NCBI GenBank assembly: GCA_016200005.1
Contig: JACQFP010000022.1
Location: forward strand, 124,001 to 188,000
Origin: Verrucomicrobiota bacterium
GTDB lineage: Bacteria; Verrucomicrobiota; Verrucomicrobiia; Limisphaerales; PALSA-1396
Direction of reading: 5' to 3'
DNA: 64,000 nt
Position numbers and translations under genes: made by a program. Under the pieces are notes generated by a model, which was not told the origin of the DNA, did not search any database, and was given only the letters and a program-made list of their open reading frames with translations. Shown in pieces: positions 45,701 to 53,221 of this stretch (positions are counted from its first letter, which is position 1; every line of letters begins with the position of its first letter).

Positions 45701-46163
45701 GAGAACAATCAACGATCTCGATGAGCAGCAGGGCAACGAAGCCCTCGGTCTGTTGACCGGCAAGCTGCTGTCGTTGCCCGCTGAGATGGGCAAGTGGCCT
45801 CAGCAATCCCGCATGGACTGGCTGCGCACCAATCAGGTTGATCTGCTGGTGGATTATGCGAAGCAGCGCTGGGCCTTAATTGGCTTTGGATGGAAAGTAG
45901 GCGATCTGTCGGATGACGGCTGGGAGCGAATTGTGCCCGGCGGTCTTGAGGCAGCACTGGCTGCAGGAACCCGACTGTTGGAGCCGCGAACAAATCCGAG
46001 CGGCTCATTCCACCTGCTCCCCACGAATGCCCCCACACCGCTGACCTTGGCGTTTCAAACTCCCACGGGCGATCGAGGCGTTTTACAAATCATCGGCTTC
46101 ACCGACAACCCGCGCGGCGTGAAGATTCGTTACAAGCTGGTGCAGAACGCGGAGAAGAAGTAA
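42765..46163 (+). CDS. Large membrane Ser/Thr protein kinase with two repeat insertions
   Basis: An 1132-residue kinase. An N-terminal zinc ribbon (CPQCG 16-20, CPACL 32-36) precedes the kinase domain (about 68-370): GKGGMGAVYKA loop, K98 (VALKIL), HRD 218-220, DFG 238-240 and APE 288-290. Residues 142-165 and 250-270 are translated palindromic elements; the second sits in the activation segment between DFG and APE. Residues 416-502 carry about eight decapeptides of the form GVVAFGGVAM, followed by several membrane helices (about 525-545, 590-665). The C-terminal 450 residues hold two similar unknown domains, each ending in 'QITGFTENPRGVKIRYKLVQ' or 'QIIGFTDNPRGVKIRYKLVQ'. A sigma factor gene follows, suggesting a kinase-sigma signalling pair. 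Confidence 0.9.
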   Translation: MNEAVPNQPMPDSRKCPQCGTPLPAGALAGLCPACLLKQGAAADTATAGQNPPFNPPPIGELAALFPQLEILELVGKGGMGAVYKARQKQLDRVVALKILPPGTGDTPAFAERFAREAKALAKLNHPGIVTLYEFGQIQLPGSSGREFAPSSPQESQGRLTSAATGQGGLYFFLMEFVDGVNLRQLLQSGRVSPREALAIVPQICDALQFAHDQGIVHRDIKPENILLDRRGRVKVADFGLAKIVGGSEPLTPALSPSDGERVAVRPGEGTPALTDAGKVMGTPSYMAPEQVSHPADVDHRADIYALGVVFYQMLTGELPGKRLEPPSSKVQIDARLDEVVLRALEKKPELRYQQASVLKTQVETIATTAQAGGSLAASAPWMYRGVDYRSKMTLFGLPLVHVASGIDPATGRQRVAKGIIAIGGMAKGVVAFGGVAMGGVTFGGLSLGVVAFGGCALGLVAFGGLAIALVVALGGGAIAPIAIGGGAVGYFAYGGGAIGVHVLDAVTKDPAAEHFFRPWANVLLTNIQWINTVFIVMIIAVGVGVPLWLQMRTGRKSSGDSTPGGSRPADPQSELDDSQRRLMSARTTRRHGWLALSLFLAGTLGTLLLMTISHRDEPALIFGGVALVLAFIFGVISWREPLGKAVVVGTLVLFTGLGITVAILTEVWVVPTRKAEAAARQREAMERLKALSAQEMEKQRGSFAFSPVLAVVLTNLSAMEIADFDELGRLTTLRPIIAMPESVTNSNRVGEIEDRVFGFMERIGADFSNPGDGWIYGLTLNMVTFPQDEWDKCSPERLAESLRGSSAESRVKFGKDSPTSYTFGFKRRNGGLGLLQITGFTENPRGVKIRYKLVQTKSAASTVSRKPEPSQRKFVRLVVDKAAMTFEGQPTTWDDVAALLEKVPERKNTVLECAVTSDQITVQQQNEWFGKCSALAHSLGFEYASFIGIHPLGSKGTSPRDNFPIKASTPTTFGPVIERTINDLDEQQGNEALGLLTGKLLSLPAEMGKWPQQSRMDWLRTNQVDLLVDYAKQRWALIGFGWKVGDLSDDGWERIVPGGLEAALAAGTRLLEPRTNPSGSFHLLPTNAPTPLTLAFQTPTGDRGVLQIIGFTDNPRGVKIRYKLVQNAEKK
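43188..43259. repeat. GTAGCAGC palindrome inserted in the kinase gene
   Basis: A 72-base inverted repeat (GGTAGCAGCGGACGTGAGTT ... CTTACGTCGGCTGCTACC), exactly 24 codons, in frame. It is the same family as intergenic 13306-13379. A partial third copy (GTCAGCGCCGACTCATGTCG) lies at about 44486-44522 in the same gene. Confidence 0.9.
43512..43574. repeat. CCCTCACCCCGGCCCTCTCC palindrome inserted in the kinase gene
   Basis: A 63-base inverted repeat (CCCCTCACCCCGGCCCTCTC ... GGGAGAGGGTGG...GGGTGAGGGG), 21 codons, in frame between DFG and APE. It encodes LTPALSPSDGERVAVRPGEG. Confidence 0.9.
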
Positions 46164-46220
46164 ATCCCAGATGGATACCGATGAGCGCAGATCACTGAGA
46201 TCACGGGATCCGTACTCTTT

Positions 46221-46252
46221 CCATCTGCGTTAATCTGTGTTCATCTGCGGTT
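46221..46252. repeat. ATCTGCGTTAATCTGTGTTC intergenic repeat
   Basis: A TCTGCGTTAATCTGTGTTCA stretch with internal near-repeats lies between the kinase and sigma genes. I recall this motif as a common dispersed element in related genomes; only one copy is obvious here. Confidence 0.4.
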
Positions 46253-46269
46253 AGACTTTTGGATCTGGA

Positions 46270-47019
46270 ATGACCTCCGAACATACGAACCAGTCCACGA
46301 CCGCGACGGGCGACATCTTTGCCACGACGCATTGGACGGTCGTACTCGCAGCGGGGCGCAAGCGCACGCCACAAGCAGACGTCGCCTTGGAGGAGCTTTG
46401 CCGCACCTACTGGTTTCCGCTCTACGCCTACGTCCGGCGGCGCGGTCACTCGAAGGAGGACGCCGAAGACCTCACGCAAGCCTTCTTCGCGCGCTTCCTG
46501 GAAAAGAATTATCTGGAAGGACTCCGCAGCGAGAAGGGGAAGTTCCGGGCTTTCCTGCTCACGGCGTTGAAACACTTTCTGGCCAACGCGTCGGACCGTG
46601 CCCATCGCCAGAAGCGCGGCGGCAGTTTGACTCCGCTCTCGCTTGACTGGCAGGACGCCGACACGCGCTATCAGCTCGATCCCGCCGACGAACTCAGCCC
46701 GGACAAACTCTACGACCGCGCCTGGGCCGTGGCATTGCTCGAACGGGTCATCGTCCGTCTGCGCGACGAGAGCGTCGCTGAAGGCAAGTCGCAACTATTC
46801 GAGCAGTTGAAACCCTTTTTGATGATCGGTAAAAGCGCCATCCCGTATCCGCAAGCGGCCGTACAACTCAACCTGACCGAAGGCGCGGTGCGCGTGGCTG
46901 TCCATCGTTTGCGCAAGAGGTATCGCGAGTTGCTGCGCGACGAGATCGCGCAAACGCTTTCCGACCCGGCGCAGGTGGACGAGGAGATGCGGGCGTTGTT
47001 TAGCGCGTTCAACAGATGA
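46270..47019 (+). CDS. ECF-type RNA polymerase sigma factor
   Basis: A 249-residue sigma-70 family protein of the Verrucomicrobiota/Planctomycetota type. Before region 2 is the family start 'DIFATTHWTVVLAAG' (about 15-29). Region 2 is ALEELCRTYWFPLYAYVRRRG...DAEDLTQAFFARFLE (about 38-80) and region 4 is YPQAAVQLNLTEGAVRVAVHRLRKRYRELLRDEI (about 193-226), a helix-turn-helix that contacts the -35 element. An insert of about 60 residues between them is normal for this group. It follows a Ser/Thr kinase gene by 106 bases, and the same pairing occurs at 60738-64000. No anti-sigma gene is nearby, so kinase control is likely. Confidence 0.93.
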   Translation: MTSEHTNQSTTATGDIFATTHWTVVLAAGRKRTPQADVALEELCRTYWFPLYAYVRRRGHSKEDAEDLTQAFFARFLEKNYLEGLRSEKGKFRAFLLTALKHFLANASDRAHRQKRGGSLTPLSLDWQDADTRYQLDPADELSPDKLYDRAWAVALLERVIVRLRDESVAEGKSQLFEQLKPFLMIGKSAIPYPQAAVQLNLTEGAVRVAVHRLRKRYRELLRDEIAQTLSDPAQVDEEMRALFSAFNR

Positions 47020-47073
47020 GGGGACGTAATTCGGGGTTGAGTCTCTGGGTTTGCCGCCTAGCATGGCACGCGG

Positions 47074-48288
47074 ATGAAGATCGATACCAAATCCTTCGGT
47101 TGCGGTCTGGCCGTGGGTGCATTGGTAATGCTCGTTTTCTGTGTCGCGCTGCTGTTGGTGGCTGTGATGGTAAAGCAGCAGCGCGAAGCCAAGGTCAGCA
47201 CTGCGAAAAGCTATCCAGCTTCGGCCTTTTGCCCGCTCGTGGGCGACGAAGCGGTGACGAGTGCGCTGAAGCCCATTCGCCAAAGGTTTGGCGTGCCGGC
47301 GATGGCGGCGGCGGTGGTAACGAGCGAGGGCATCCAGTTCGTCGGCGCGGTCGGCATCCGTAAACGCGACACGGATATCCCCGTCACGCTCACCGACCAA
47401 TGGCATCTCGGCTCGGACACCAAAGCCATGACCGCGACGCTGATTGCGCGCCTGGTCGAGCGGGGCCAGTTGAAGTGGTCCGCAACCCTCGCCGAGGTGT
47501 TCCCCGACCTCGCACCGCAGATGCATCCCGATTTCAAAACCGTCACGCTGCTGCACTTGCTCTCCCACCGGGCGGGTCTGCCGGCGAATCTGGACCTCGC
47601 CCAATATCCCGGCGACGACGTGGTGGCGCTACGCTCGCGCGCCGTGCGGGAGGAACTCGCGAAGAAACCGCGGCACGCGCCCGGCAGCGTCTGCGAATAC
47701 TCGAACCTCGGTTACATCATCGCCGGGGCCGTGGTGGCGAAAACCACCGGCCAATCATGGGAACGCGCCGTGAGCACCGAGTTATTTGAGCCGCTGCAAA
47801 TGAAAGCTGTTGGCTTCGGCGGCACGGGCACACGTGGCCAAATTGATCAACCGTGGCCGCATCATGGCGACGGCAAACCGATGCCTGAAAATGGCCCGGC
47901 GGTGGACAACCCGCCTGTGATGGGTCCGGCGGGGCGCGTGCACTGCACGATTCAGGATTGGGCGAAGTTCATACAGGATCAGTTGCGCGGCGACCGGGGC
48001 GACCAGGCGTTGCTGAAGCCCGAGACGTATCAGAAGCTGCACACGCCGCCGTTCGGTGGCGATTACGCTTTGGGATGGATCGTGGTGCAACGCGAATGGG
48101 GCGGCGGCACCGTGTTCAATCACGCCGGCGACAACGGGATGAATTTCGCCAACGTCTGGATCGCCCCGCAACGCGATTTTGCGATCCTCGTCTGCGTGAA
48201 TCAGGGTGGCGACACGGCCTTCAAGGCCACCGACGAAGCCGTGGGCGCACTGATGAAATTGCACGACGAAAAGCCACCAGCCAAGTAA
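47074..48288 (+). CDS. Serine hydrolase, beta-lactamase class C/PBP-like
   Basis: A 404-residue membrane-anchored serine hydrolase. One N-terminal helix (AVGALVMLVFCVALLLVAVMV) is followed by the beta-lactamase fold: SxxK in LGSDTKAMTATL (Ser near 112), YxN in CEYSNLGYIIAG (Tyr near 209) and HxG in FNHAGDNGMNFA. These are the three active-site motifs of the class C/esterase/DD-peptidase group. Substrates could be peptidoglycan stems, D-amino peptides or esters. It lies between a complete sigma factor gene and a broken copy of that gene's 3' end, which suggests it arrived by insertion or duplication. Confidence 0.9.
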   Translation: MKIDTKSFGCGLAVGALVMLVFCVALLLVAVMVKQQREAKVSTAKSYPASAFCPLVGDEAVTSALKPIRQRFGVPAMAAAVVTSEGIQFVGAVGIRKRDTDIPVTLTDQWHLGSDTKAMTATLIARLVERGQLKWSATLAEVFPDLAPQMHPDFKTVTLLHLLSHRAGLPANLDLAQYPGDDVVALRSRAVREELAKKPRHAPGSVCEYSNLGYIIAGAVVAKTTGQSWERAVSTELFEPLQMKAVGFGGTGTRGQIDQPWPHHGDGKPMPENGPAVDNPPVMGPAGRVHCTIQDWAKFIQDQLRGDRGDQALLKPETYQKLHTPPFGGDYALGWIVVQREWGGGTVFNHAGDNGMNFANVWIAPQRDFAILVCVNQGGDTAFKATDEAVGALMKLHDEKPPAK

Positions 48289-48291
48289 CCC

Positions 48292-48426
48292 GCCGTGCGC
48301 GTGGCCGTGCATCGGCTAAGGAAGTGTGACCGTCAAATGCTCCACGACAAATTCGCGCAAACGCTCCCCTACCCGGCGCAAGTGGACGAGGAGATGCGCG
48401 CTTTGTTCACCGCGTTCGGGAGTTGA
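48292..48426 (+). pseudogene. Remnant of an ECF sigma factor gene, 3' end
   Basis: Forty-four codons and a stop with no start, beginning AVRVAVHRLRKCDRQMLHDK and ending VDEEMRALFTAFGS. It aligns without gaps to the C-terminal 45 residues of the sigma factor at 46270-47019 (AVRVAVHRLRKRYRELLRDE... VDEEMRALFSAFNR), with about 31 identities. It starts 3 bases after the serine hydrolase stop. It is too short to be functional. Confidence 0.9.
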
Positions 48427-48438
48427 CCGGCATCGAAC

Positions 48439-49332
48439 TCAATCCACCAAGACCGGCAGCCCCGGAATCTTTGTCCGAATCCGATAGACCGACTTTGAAG
48501 CAGTAATAAACAGGCTGCGGAAATCGGCATCTCCCCATGCGAAATTGGCCGTGTACTCCGGCACGCGGATGACTCCCAGACAAACCGCGTCGGGCGTAAA
48601 CACGTTAATGCCGCCCGGGCCGCAACAATACAAGTTGCCCATCGAATCGATTTTCATTCCGTCCGGCGCACCCGCACCTTCGCCTTTTGTCTCCGCCCAC
48701 ACTTTGCCGGCGCGCAGAGATCCATTCGGATTGAGGTCGAAGACACGAATATGCTGTCGGGCGGTGTCGTTGATGAAGAGCCGGCGACGGTCGAGGGAAA
48801 AGCAAAGCCCGTTGGGACGGTCAAAGTCATCCACCAGCAGCGTTGGACATTTCGGATCAGCGCCGACCCGATAGACGCCTTGAAACGGGAGTTCCTGTTC
48901 GCGCGGGACGCCGAAGAATTTCACGCGACCATAAGGCGGGTCGGTGAAATAAATACCACCATCCGGTGCGCACACGATGTCGTTGGGACTGTTGAGTTGC
49001 CTGCCTTGATAGTGCGTGGCGATCGGCGTGATGTCGCCGGTCGAAGCACGGCAGGTCACCTGACTGCTCGCGTGTTCGCAAGCCAGAACATTTCCCGCCC
49101 GGTCATACGCCAGCCCATTCGCCATGTTCGACGGCTTGCGAAAAGTGGTGACACCATCCCGCTCCGACCAGCGCTGCAATTGGTCGCCCGCAATGTCGCT
49201 GAAAAGAAGAAGGTGCTCCTTGGGATGCCACAGTGGTCCTTCGGTAAAGCGAAAACCCGTGGCGATTTTCTCGAACCGAACTTCCGCGCCGACGACCGAC
49301 GTGAAGCGTTGGTCCCGAATTTCAACGCTCAC
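48439..49332 (-). CDS. SMP-30/gluconolactonase family protein
   Basis: A 297-residue six-bladed beta-propeller lactonase. Metal-ligand positions of the family are visible: the Glu in GFRFTEGPLWHPKE (about 32), Asn in LNSPNDIVCAPDGGIYFTDPPYG (about 114-136) and DRPNGLCFSLDRRRLFINDT (Asn near 176), and Asp in GAPDGMKIDSMGNLY (about 220). The usual function is hydrolysis of aldonolactones such as gluconolactone to the acid. No signal peptide is seen from the start at 49332. It is convergent with the sigma remnant and divergent from the M48 peptidase. Confidence 0.92.
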   Translation of the reverse strand: MSVEIRDQRFTSVVGAEVRFEKIATGFRFTEGPLWHPKEHLLLFSDIAGDQLQRWSERDGVTTFRKPSNMANGLAYDRAGNVLACEHASSQVTCRASTGDITPIATHYQGRQLNSPNDIVCAPDGGIYFTDPPYGRVKFFGVPREQELPFQGVYRVGADPKCPTLLVDDFDRPNGLCFSLDRRRLFINDTARQHIRVFDLNPNGSLRAGKVWAETKGEGAGAPDGMKIDSMGNLYCCGPGGINVFTPDAVCLGVIRVPEYTANFAWGDADFRSLFITASKSVYRIRTKIPGLPVLVD

Positions 49333-49458
49333 TGCGGTTTCCTTTCATCGGAGTGGGGTTCCAGTGCGGAGCGATGGGTTTGCTATTCGTAAACTTGCGA
49401 GCCGGGTTGAGCAGTCTTTTCCTTGACCGGGCGTTCCCGCACCATATTCTTCCCGTTG

Positions 49459-49504
49459 TATGACTCATAGAATGCGTTTCCAAATTTAGTTGCTAAGAGT
49501 CATA
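49459..49504. promoter_or_regulatory. Short inverted repeat upstream of the M48 peptidase gene
   Basis: TATGACTC (49459-49466) and GAGTCATA (49497-49504) are exact reverse complements 30 bases apart in an AT-rich divergent gap. They could be a paired operator or chance; no flanking promoter motif confirms it. Confidence 0.3.
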
Positions 49505-49552
49505 AAATGTTTCAACCCATATCTTAAATCCAAATAGAAAGGAAAACGCATT

Positions 49553-50323
49553 ATGAATAGTCAGTTCCCGGAAATCAAGGTTGGCGGAGCGCCAGTGAAT
49601 GCTAAGATGCACATCGAGGAGGGCACTGGTTTGGCGGTGTTCGGTGCATTCTTCTTCGCGATCATCGGAACGCTCTTCGGGATTCTTGTTTCGTACGGCA
49701 TACTCCTCATTATCCTGCTCTTCTACCCATTGTTCGCATGGTACCTCCACAAAAAGGCAACGGCGCTGATCCACGGTTCAGGTATCCGCGTGAGTGAGAC
49801 GCAATTTCCGATGATTCACCATTGTGTGAAAGACCTGGCTGATCGGCTTGGTCTCAAAAAAGTTGTCGATGTGTACATTGTCGAGGCAAACGTCGCTAAT
49901 GCTGCGGCAGTGAAGTATGGCAAGAAGAACGTCGTCATTCTCACCGACCACCTGATTCACGGATGTCTTGCCGCCGGACATCCCAATGCGCTTGCGTTTG
50001 TCATCGGCCACGAACTCGCACACATTACCCTCAACCATAACGGCGTGTTTCGATCGTGGATGGCTCAACACATGAAAAAGCTCGGACGCCTCGACGAGTA
50101 TTCCGCAGACTCAGTCGCCTCCGCATTGGTCGGTGAGAGGGAGGTGGCATTCCACGGTCTCTTGCTGCTTACCGTCGGCTACGCCTTGCTGCCGTATGTG
50201 GACCCGGAAAGCATTGTTCAGCAAGCCCAGGAGGTCGCTTCCAATAAGTACTCAAAGAAAGCTGAAAGGACACTGACGCATCCACTCCTTCTGAATCGGC
50301 TTCATCGAGTATTGCAAAAATAG
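49553..50323 (+). CDS. M48 family membrane metallopeptidase
   Basis: A 256-residue zinc peptidase. HELAH in FVIGHELAHITLNH (about 147-160) gives two zinc His and the catalytic Glu, and the third ligand is Glu in LDEYSADSVAS (about 182). A hydrophobic hairpin (FFFAIIGTLFGILVSYGILLIILLFYPLFAW, about 33-63) anchors it in the inner membrane with the catalytic part in the cytosol, as in HtpX-like proteins. The start at 49553 has AAAGGA 10-12 bases upstream. The likely role is membrane protein quality control; regulation is unknown. Confidence 0.9.
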   Translation: MNSQFPEIKVGGAPVNAKMHIEEGTGLAVFGAFFFAIIGTLFGILVSYGILLIILLFYPLFAWYLHKKATALIHGSGIRVSETQFPMIHHCVKDLADRLGLKKVVDVYIVEANVANAAAVKYGKKNVVILTDHLIHGCLAAGHPNALAFVIGHELAHITLNHNGVFRSWMAQHMKKLGRLDEYSADSVASALVGEREVAFHGLLLLTVGYALLPYVDPESIVQQAQEVASNKYSKKAERTLTHPLLLNRLHRVLQK

Positions 50324-50565
50324 AAAGAGGCCAACAGGCGAAGGCAGGCGACAGGATGGCATGACAAATCGTCAAGCTCACGCCATTCTGCTTCAACGGT
50401 GAGATCCGGAACAATTCCGCTTGGAACGGTCGCCAGAGTTCCAACCCAATAACGTTCTGGTTTCCCATTGTAGGTTCGCTGCGACCAGCCGAAAGCAATC
50501 CACATAATCACGGCAAACACAGCGATCAGGAAAACGCTCAACTCAAGAAGGATGCGTTTCTTCAT
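50302..50565 (-). CDS. Small membrane-anchored protein, unknown
   Basis: An 87-residue protein with one N-terminal helix (LLELSVFLIAVFAVIMWIAF). The start ATG 50565 overlaps the stop of the upstream membrane gene by 4 bases (ATGA), which is good evidence that it is real and co-translated. The C-terminal half (residues 30-87) is polar and has no recognisable domain. Its last 22 bases overlap the end of the convergent M48 gene. Nothing in the sequence indicates function. Confidence 0.6.
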   Translation of the reverse strand: MKKRILLELSVFLIAVFAVIMWIAFGWSQRTYNGKPERYWVGTLATVPSGIVPDLTVEAEWRELDDLSCHPVACLRLLASFYFCNTR

Positions 50566-51908
50566 AAAGCAGCGGGCTGGTTTCTCGCGTGGGTTTTAAT
50601 GTAGTGGTAATGAAACACAATGACGCCCGAGAGAATGAAGAGGATTACATAGTAGATGCTGAACACCATTTCATTCCACACCGTGGGCGGGCCGGTCACC
50701 AGTTGAGCGAGCACATTCTGAATTATCAGCACGAGCCAGATGAGCCGGTAGGCGTGCGGAAAGACGTCGCCTTGATAACCTTTCGGCAGGGGACGCAGTC
50801 GAATGCGCACGGCCAACGCCACCAGAGTCAAGAGCATCAAGGGAGCGATGATGTTCCAAAGGACGCGTTCCCAATGATTTTCGTTTATGCCTTGAACGTA
50901 GATGTTGGCACATCCTCGGATGCCGTTCTTGATGGAGTTGCCCAGACCGATCACCAGTCCGGCGTAAGCGCCAAAGCGTTCGAGGTTCGGGCGTTCATTG
51001 GTCAATGGCGCGCCTTGTTGAACCGCTCGCTCAGTTTCGGAGAGCCTGCGGTTTGCAAGAAAGAAGGCGAGGCCGTAAGCGATCCCGATGCTGATGCCGC
51101 CGGAGGATTCCCAGCAGCGCCAAAAGTTAAAGCTCGCGTTCGGCCAGAGTCCGTGCGCCCATTTCCAGTTTTGAAACAGCGACCATCCCAACCCATTCAC
51201 CACGCCAACGGTTGAAATGAGGGTCACGTTCTTCCAATCGCGACGGCAGATTTCATAAAGCAGGAAACCGAGGTAGAGACCAAGGTGCATAATCGCGGCA
51301 CGGCAGTCGCCGATAAGCCGTCGAAGATTGGGGTTCGCTTGCAAGTCCGCGTATTGCGCGGTCATGGATTTGTACATCGGCAGGAAAATTTCCGGAAAGT
51401 GGTTGTAGAGAAACCTGGCCAGGTAGGCCATGCCGATGCCGCAGGCGATGCGGAGTCCCCACTGCCAGCAGCGGGTGGGACGTTGCGAGCCGCACCAGGC
51501 CAGCATACACGCGCCGAGACCAGCCCACGGCACGCCCGCGATGAACAGCCAGAGAAATCCATAAGCTCTCGCGATGTGGACGAATTCACCCTTCGCGGTG
51601 TTGGTCTGGAGATGGCCTTCAAAGAAACTCGGCCACTGCATCCAACCTCTCGCGCCGGAGATTCCAATGCCGATGGTGAGCGCGAGGATGATCCATCCCG
51701 ATGTGTAGCGCCGGGATTGCTGCCCACTTGGATCGCGCGAAATGAACCACCAGGCCGTACCCCACGTCACTCCGGCGAAGATGCATCCCTTCATCGCGCC
51801 GAAACCGGAGCAACCGCGAATGGCCCAGGTCATCGCGCCCAAGGCGGCAAAGAGAATCGTGGGAAGGAAAAGGTCATGAGCCAGGTCGCGGCGATTGTTG
51901 TTGGTCAT
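50562..51908 (-). CDS. Polytopic membrane protein of unknown function
   Basis: A 448-residue integral membrane protein with roughly 11-12 hydrophobic segments (for example ILFAALGAMTWAIRG, GWIILALTIGIGISGARGW, LIWLVLIIQNVLAQLV, VFSIYYVILFILSGVIVF). It opens with 'IRGCSGFGAMKGCIFAGVTWG', and a similar 'IKNGIRGCANIYVQG' recurs near residue 335, which may reflect an internal repeat. No transporter or enzyme motif is recognised. Relatives are probably limited to planctomycete/verrucomicrobial genomes (inference). It is translationally coupled to the small membrane gene downstream. Confidence 0.75.
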   Translation of the reverse strand: MTNNNRRDLAHDLFLPTILFAALGAMTWAIRGCSGFGAMKGCIFAGVTWGTAWWFISRDPSGQQSRRYTSGWIILALTIGIGISGARGWMQWPSFFEGHLQTNTAKGEFVHIARAYGFLWLFIAGVPWAGLGACMLAWCGSQRPTRCWQWGLRIACGIGMAYLARFLYNHFPEIFLPMYKSMTAQYADLQANPNLRRLIGDCRAAIMHLGLYLGFLLYEICRRDWKNVTLISTVGVVNGLGWSLFQNWKWAHGLWPNASFNFWRCWESSGGISIGIAYGLAFFLANRRLSETERAVQQGAPLTNERPNLERFGAYAGLVIGLGNSIKNGIRGCANIYVQGINENHWERVLWNIIAPLMLLTLVALAVRIRLRPLPKGYQGDVFPHAYRLIWLVLIIQNVLAQLVTGPPTVWNEMVFSIYYVILFILSGVIVFHYHYIKTHARNQPAAL

Positions 51909-51968
51909 GGTTGAATCGTAACTTCAAGACAGAAACAGAATCAAACATCTTCGAATTGGAATGAAAAA

Positions 51969-52108
51969 GGAGCGCAGCCGCCTCGGCTGCATTTCGCCGC
52001 GCCCTCGCGGCGAAACCCACTGCGAAAAGCGCATCATTGGGTTGCGTTTTCGCAACCAAAGACCAACGACGAGGGCGTCGTGGGTTGCGCCCGTGGCGGG
52101 CGCGCTCC
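51969..52108. repeat. Composite palindrome (copy 5 of 5)
   Basis: GGAGCGCAGCCGCCTCGGCT ... GCCCGTGGCGGGCGCGCTCC, with inner CGCGCCCTCGCGGCG and ACGACGAGGGCGTCGT pairs. It lies between the divergent membrane and cytochrome genes. Confidence 0.85.
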
Positions 52109-52161
52109 ACAATCCGCATTTTTGCATTGCGGAAGGGGAATGCCTGATGCAAAAGGATGGC

Positions 52162-53157
52162 ATGAACAAATCCATTTTAATCGTGGCCGGCCTGCTCGCG
52201 TTCGGACTCCGGGAAGCCAGGACAGAAACCAAGGTTGATTTCGCCAAGGACATTCAACCCATCTTGCAAAAATCATGCGTCGAGTGTCATGGGCCAGAGA
52301 AGCAAAAGGGCAAGCTGCGTCTCGATTCCAAGGAAGCCACGTTCAAGGGCGGCAAGGACGGCGCGGTCATCGAGCCGGGCAAGGCGGACAAGAGCGAGGT
52401 GTATCGCCGCATCAACCTGCCCGCGGGCGACGACGATGTGATGCCGAATAAAGGCGATCTGCTCACCAAGGCGCAGATCGAGTTGATCCGCGATTGGATC
52501 AATCAGGGCGCGGTGTGGCCCGACGGAGTTGTGATCGCGAGCATCCCTAAAAAAGAAGACAAGTCTTCAGAAGCGGCGGCGCCCGTGATCCCCAAACTCC
52601 CTGATTACAAACCTTCCGCCGCCGAGTTGAAAGCCATCACGAAGCTGGAGTCGATGGGCGTGGCCGTCCGACCCATCGCCATGAACGTGAACTGGCGGGA
52701 GGTCAATTTTCGCGCGCAAGGCGCCGACGTGGTGGAGAAGGCGCTCGTGCCGTTGAAGGATGTGTTGGGATTGGTTGATCTCAATCTCGGCGGCACGAAG
52801 ATCAAGGACGCCGACCTGGCGAACATCAAGAGCTTGGTGAACCTGAACCGATTACATTTGGAGAACACACCGATTACAGACGCCGGTTTGGCGAATCTGA
52901 AAGGTTTGACCAATCTGAATTATCTCAATCTCTACGGCACGGCCGTCACCGACGCGGGTCTCAAGCAGCTCGAAGGGTTGACCAAATTGAAACATCTTTA
53001 TCTGTGGCAGACCAAGACGACCGAGGCTGGCGTGGCGAACCTCAAGAAAACGTTGCCGAATGTTGATGTTTCCACCGGAGCAGAGTTCAAGGAAGTCGCG
53101 AAGAAAGAGGAAAAAAAAGAGGAAAAAAAGGATGAGAAGAAGGAAGAAAAGAAGTAA
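52162..53157 (+). CDS. Exported haem-binding (PSCyt1-like) and leucine-rich-repeat protein
   Basis: A 331-residue exported protein. Start ATG 52162 is preferred (MNKSILIVAGLLAFGL signal peptide, AAGGA seven bases upstream); ATG 52147 is possible. One c-type haem site, SCVECHG (about 37-43), lies in the planctomycete cytochrome C domain (VDFAKDIQPILQKSCVECHG ... VMPNKGDLLTKAQIELIRDWINQGA). About five leucine-rich repeats follow (LVDLNLGGTKIKDADLANIKSL and so on, 190-300). The end is a Lys/Glu run (KKEEKKEEKKDEKKEEKK). Such proteins are thought to sit in periplasmic redox or substrate-binding complexes. Confidence 0.85.
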   Translation: MNKSILIVAGLLAFGLREARTETKVDFAKDIQPILQKSCVECHGPEKQKGKLRLDSKEATFKGGKDGAVIEPGKADKSEVYRRINLPAGDDDVMPNKGDLLTKAQIELIRDWINQGAVWPDGVVIASIPKKEDKSSEAAAPVIPKLPDYKPSAAELKAITKLESMGVAVRPIAMNVNWREVNFRAQGADVVEKALVPLKDVLGLVDLNLGGTKIKDADLANIKSLVNLNRLHLENTPITDAGLANLKGLTNLNYLNLYGTAVTDAGLKQLEGLTKLKHLYLWQTKTTEAGVANLKKTLPNVDVSTGAEFKEVAKKEEKKEEKKDEKKEEKK

Positions 53158-53221
53158 GCCAACGACTAATGCTGCAACGCCGTTTGAATGATTCGGCGGC
53201 ATCTTGACCTCACCGAAATGG

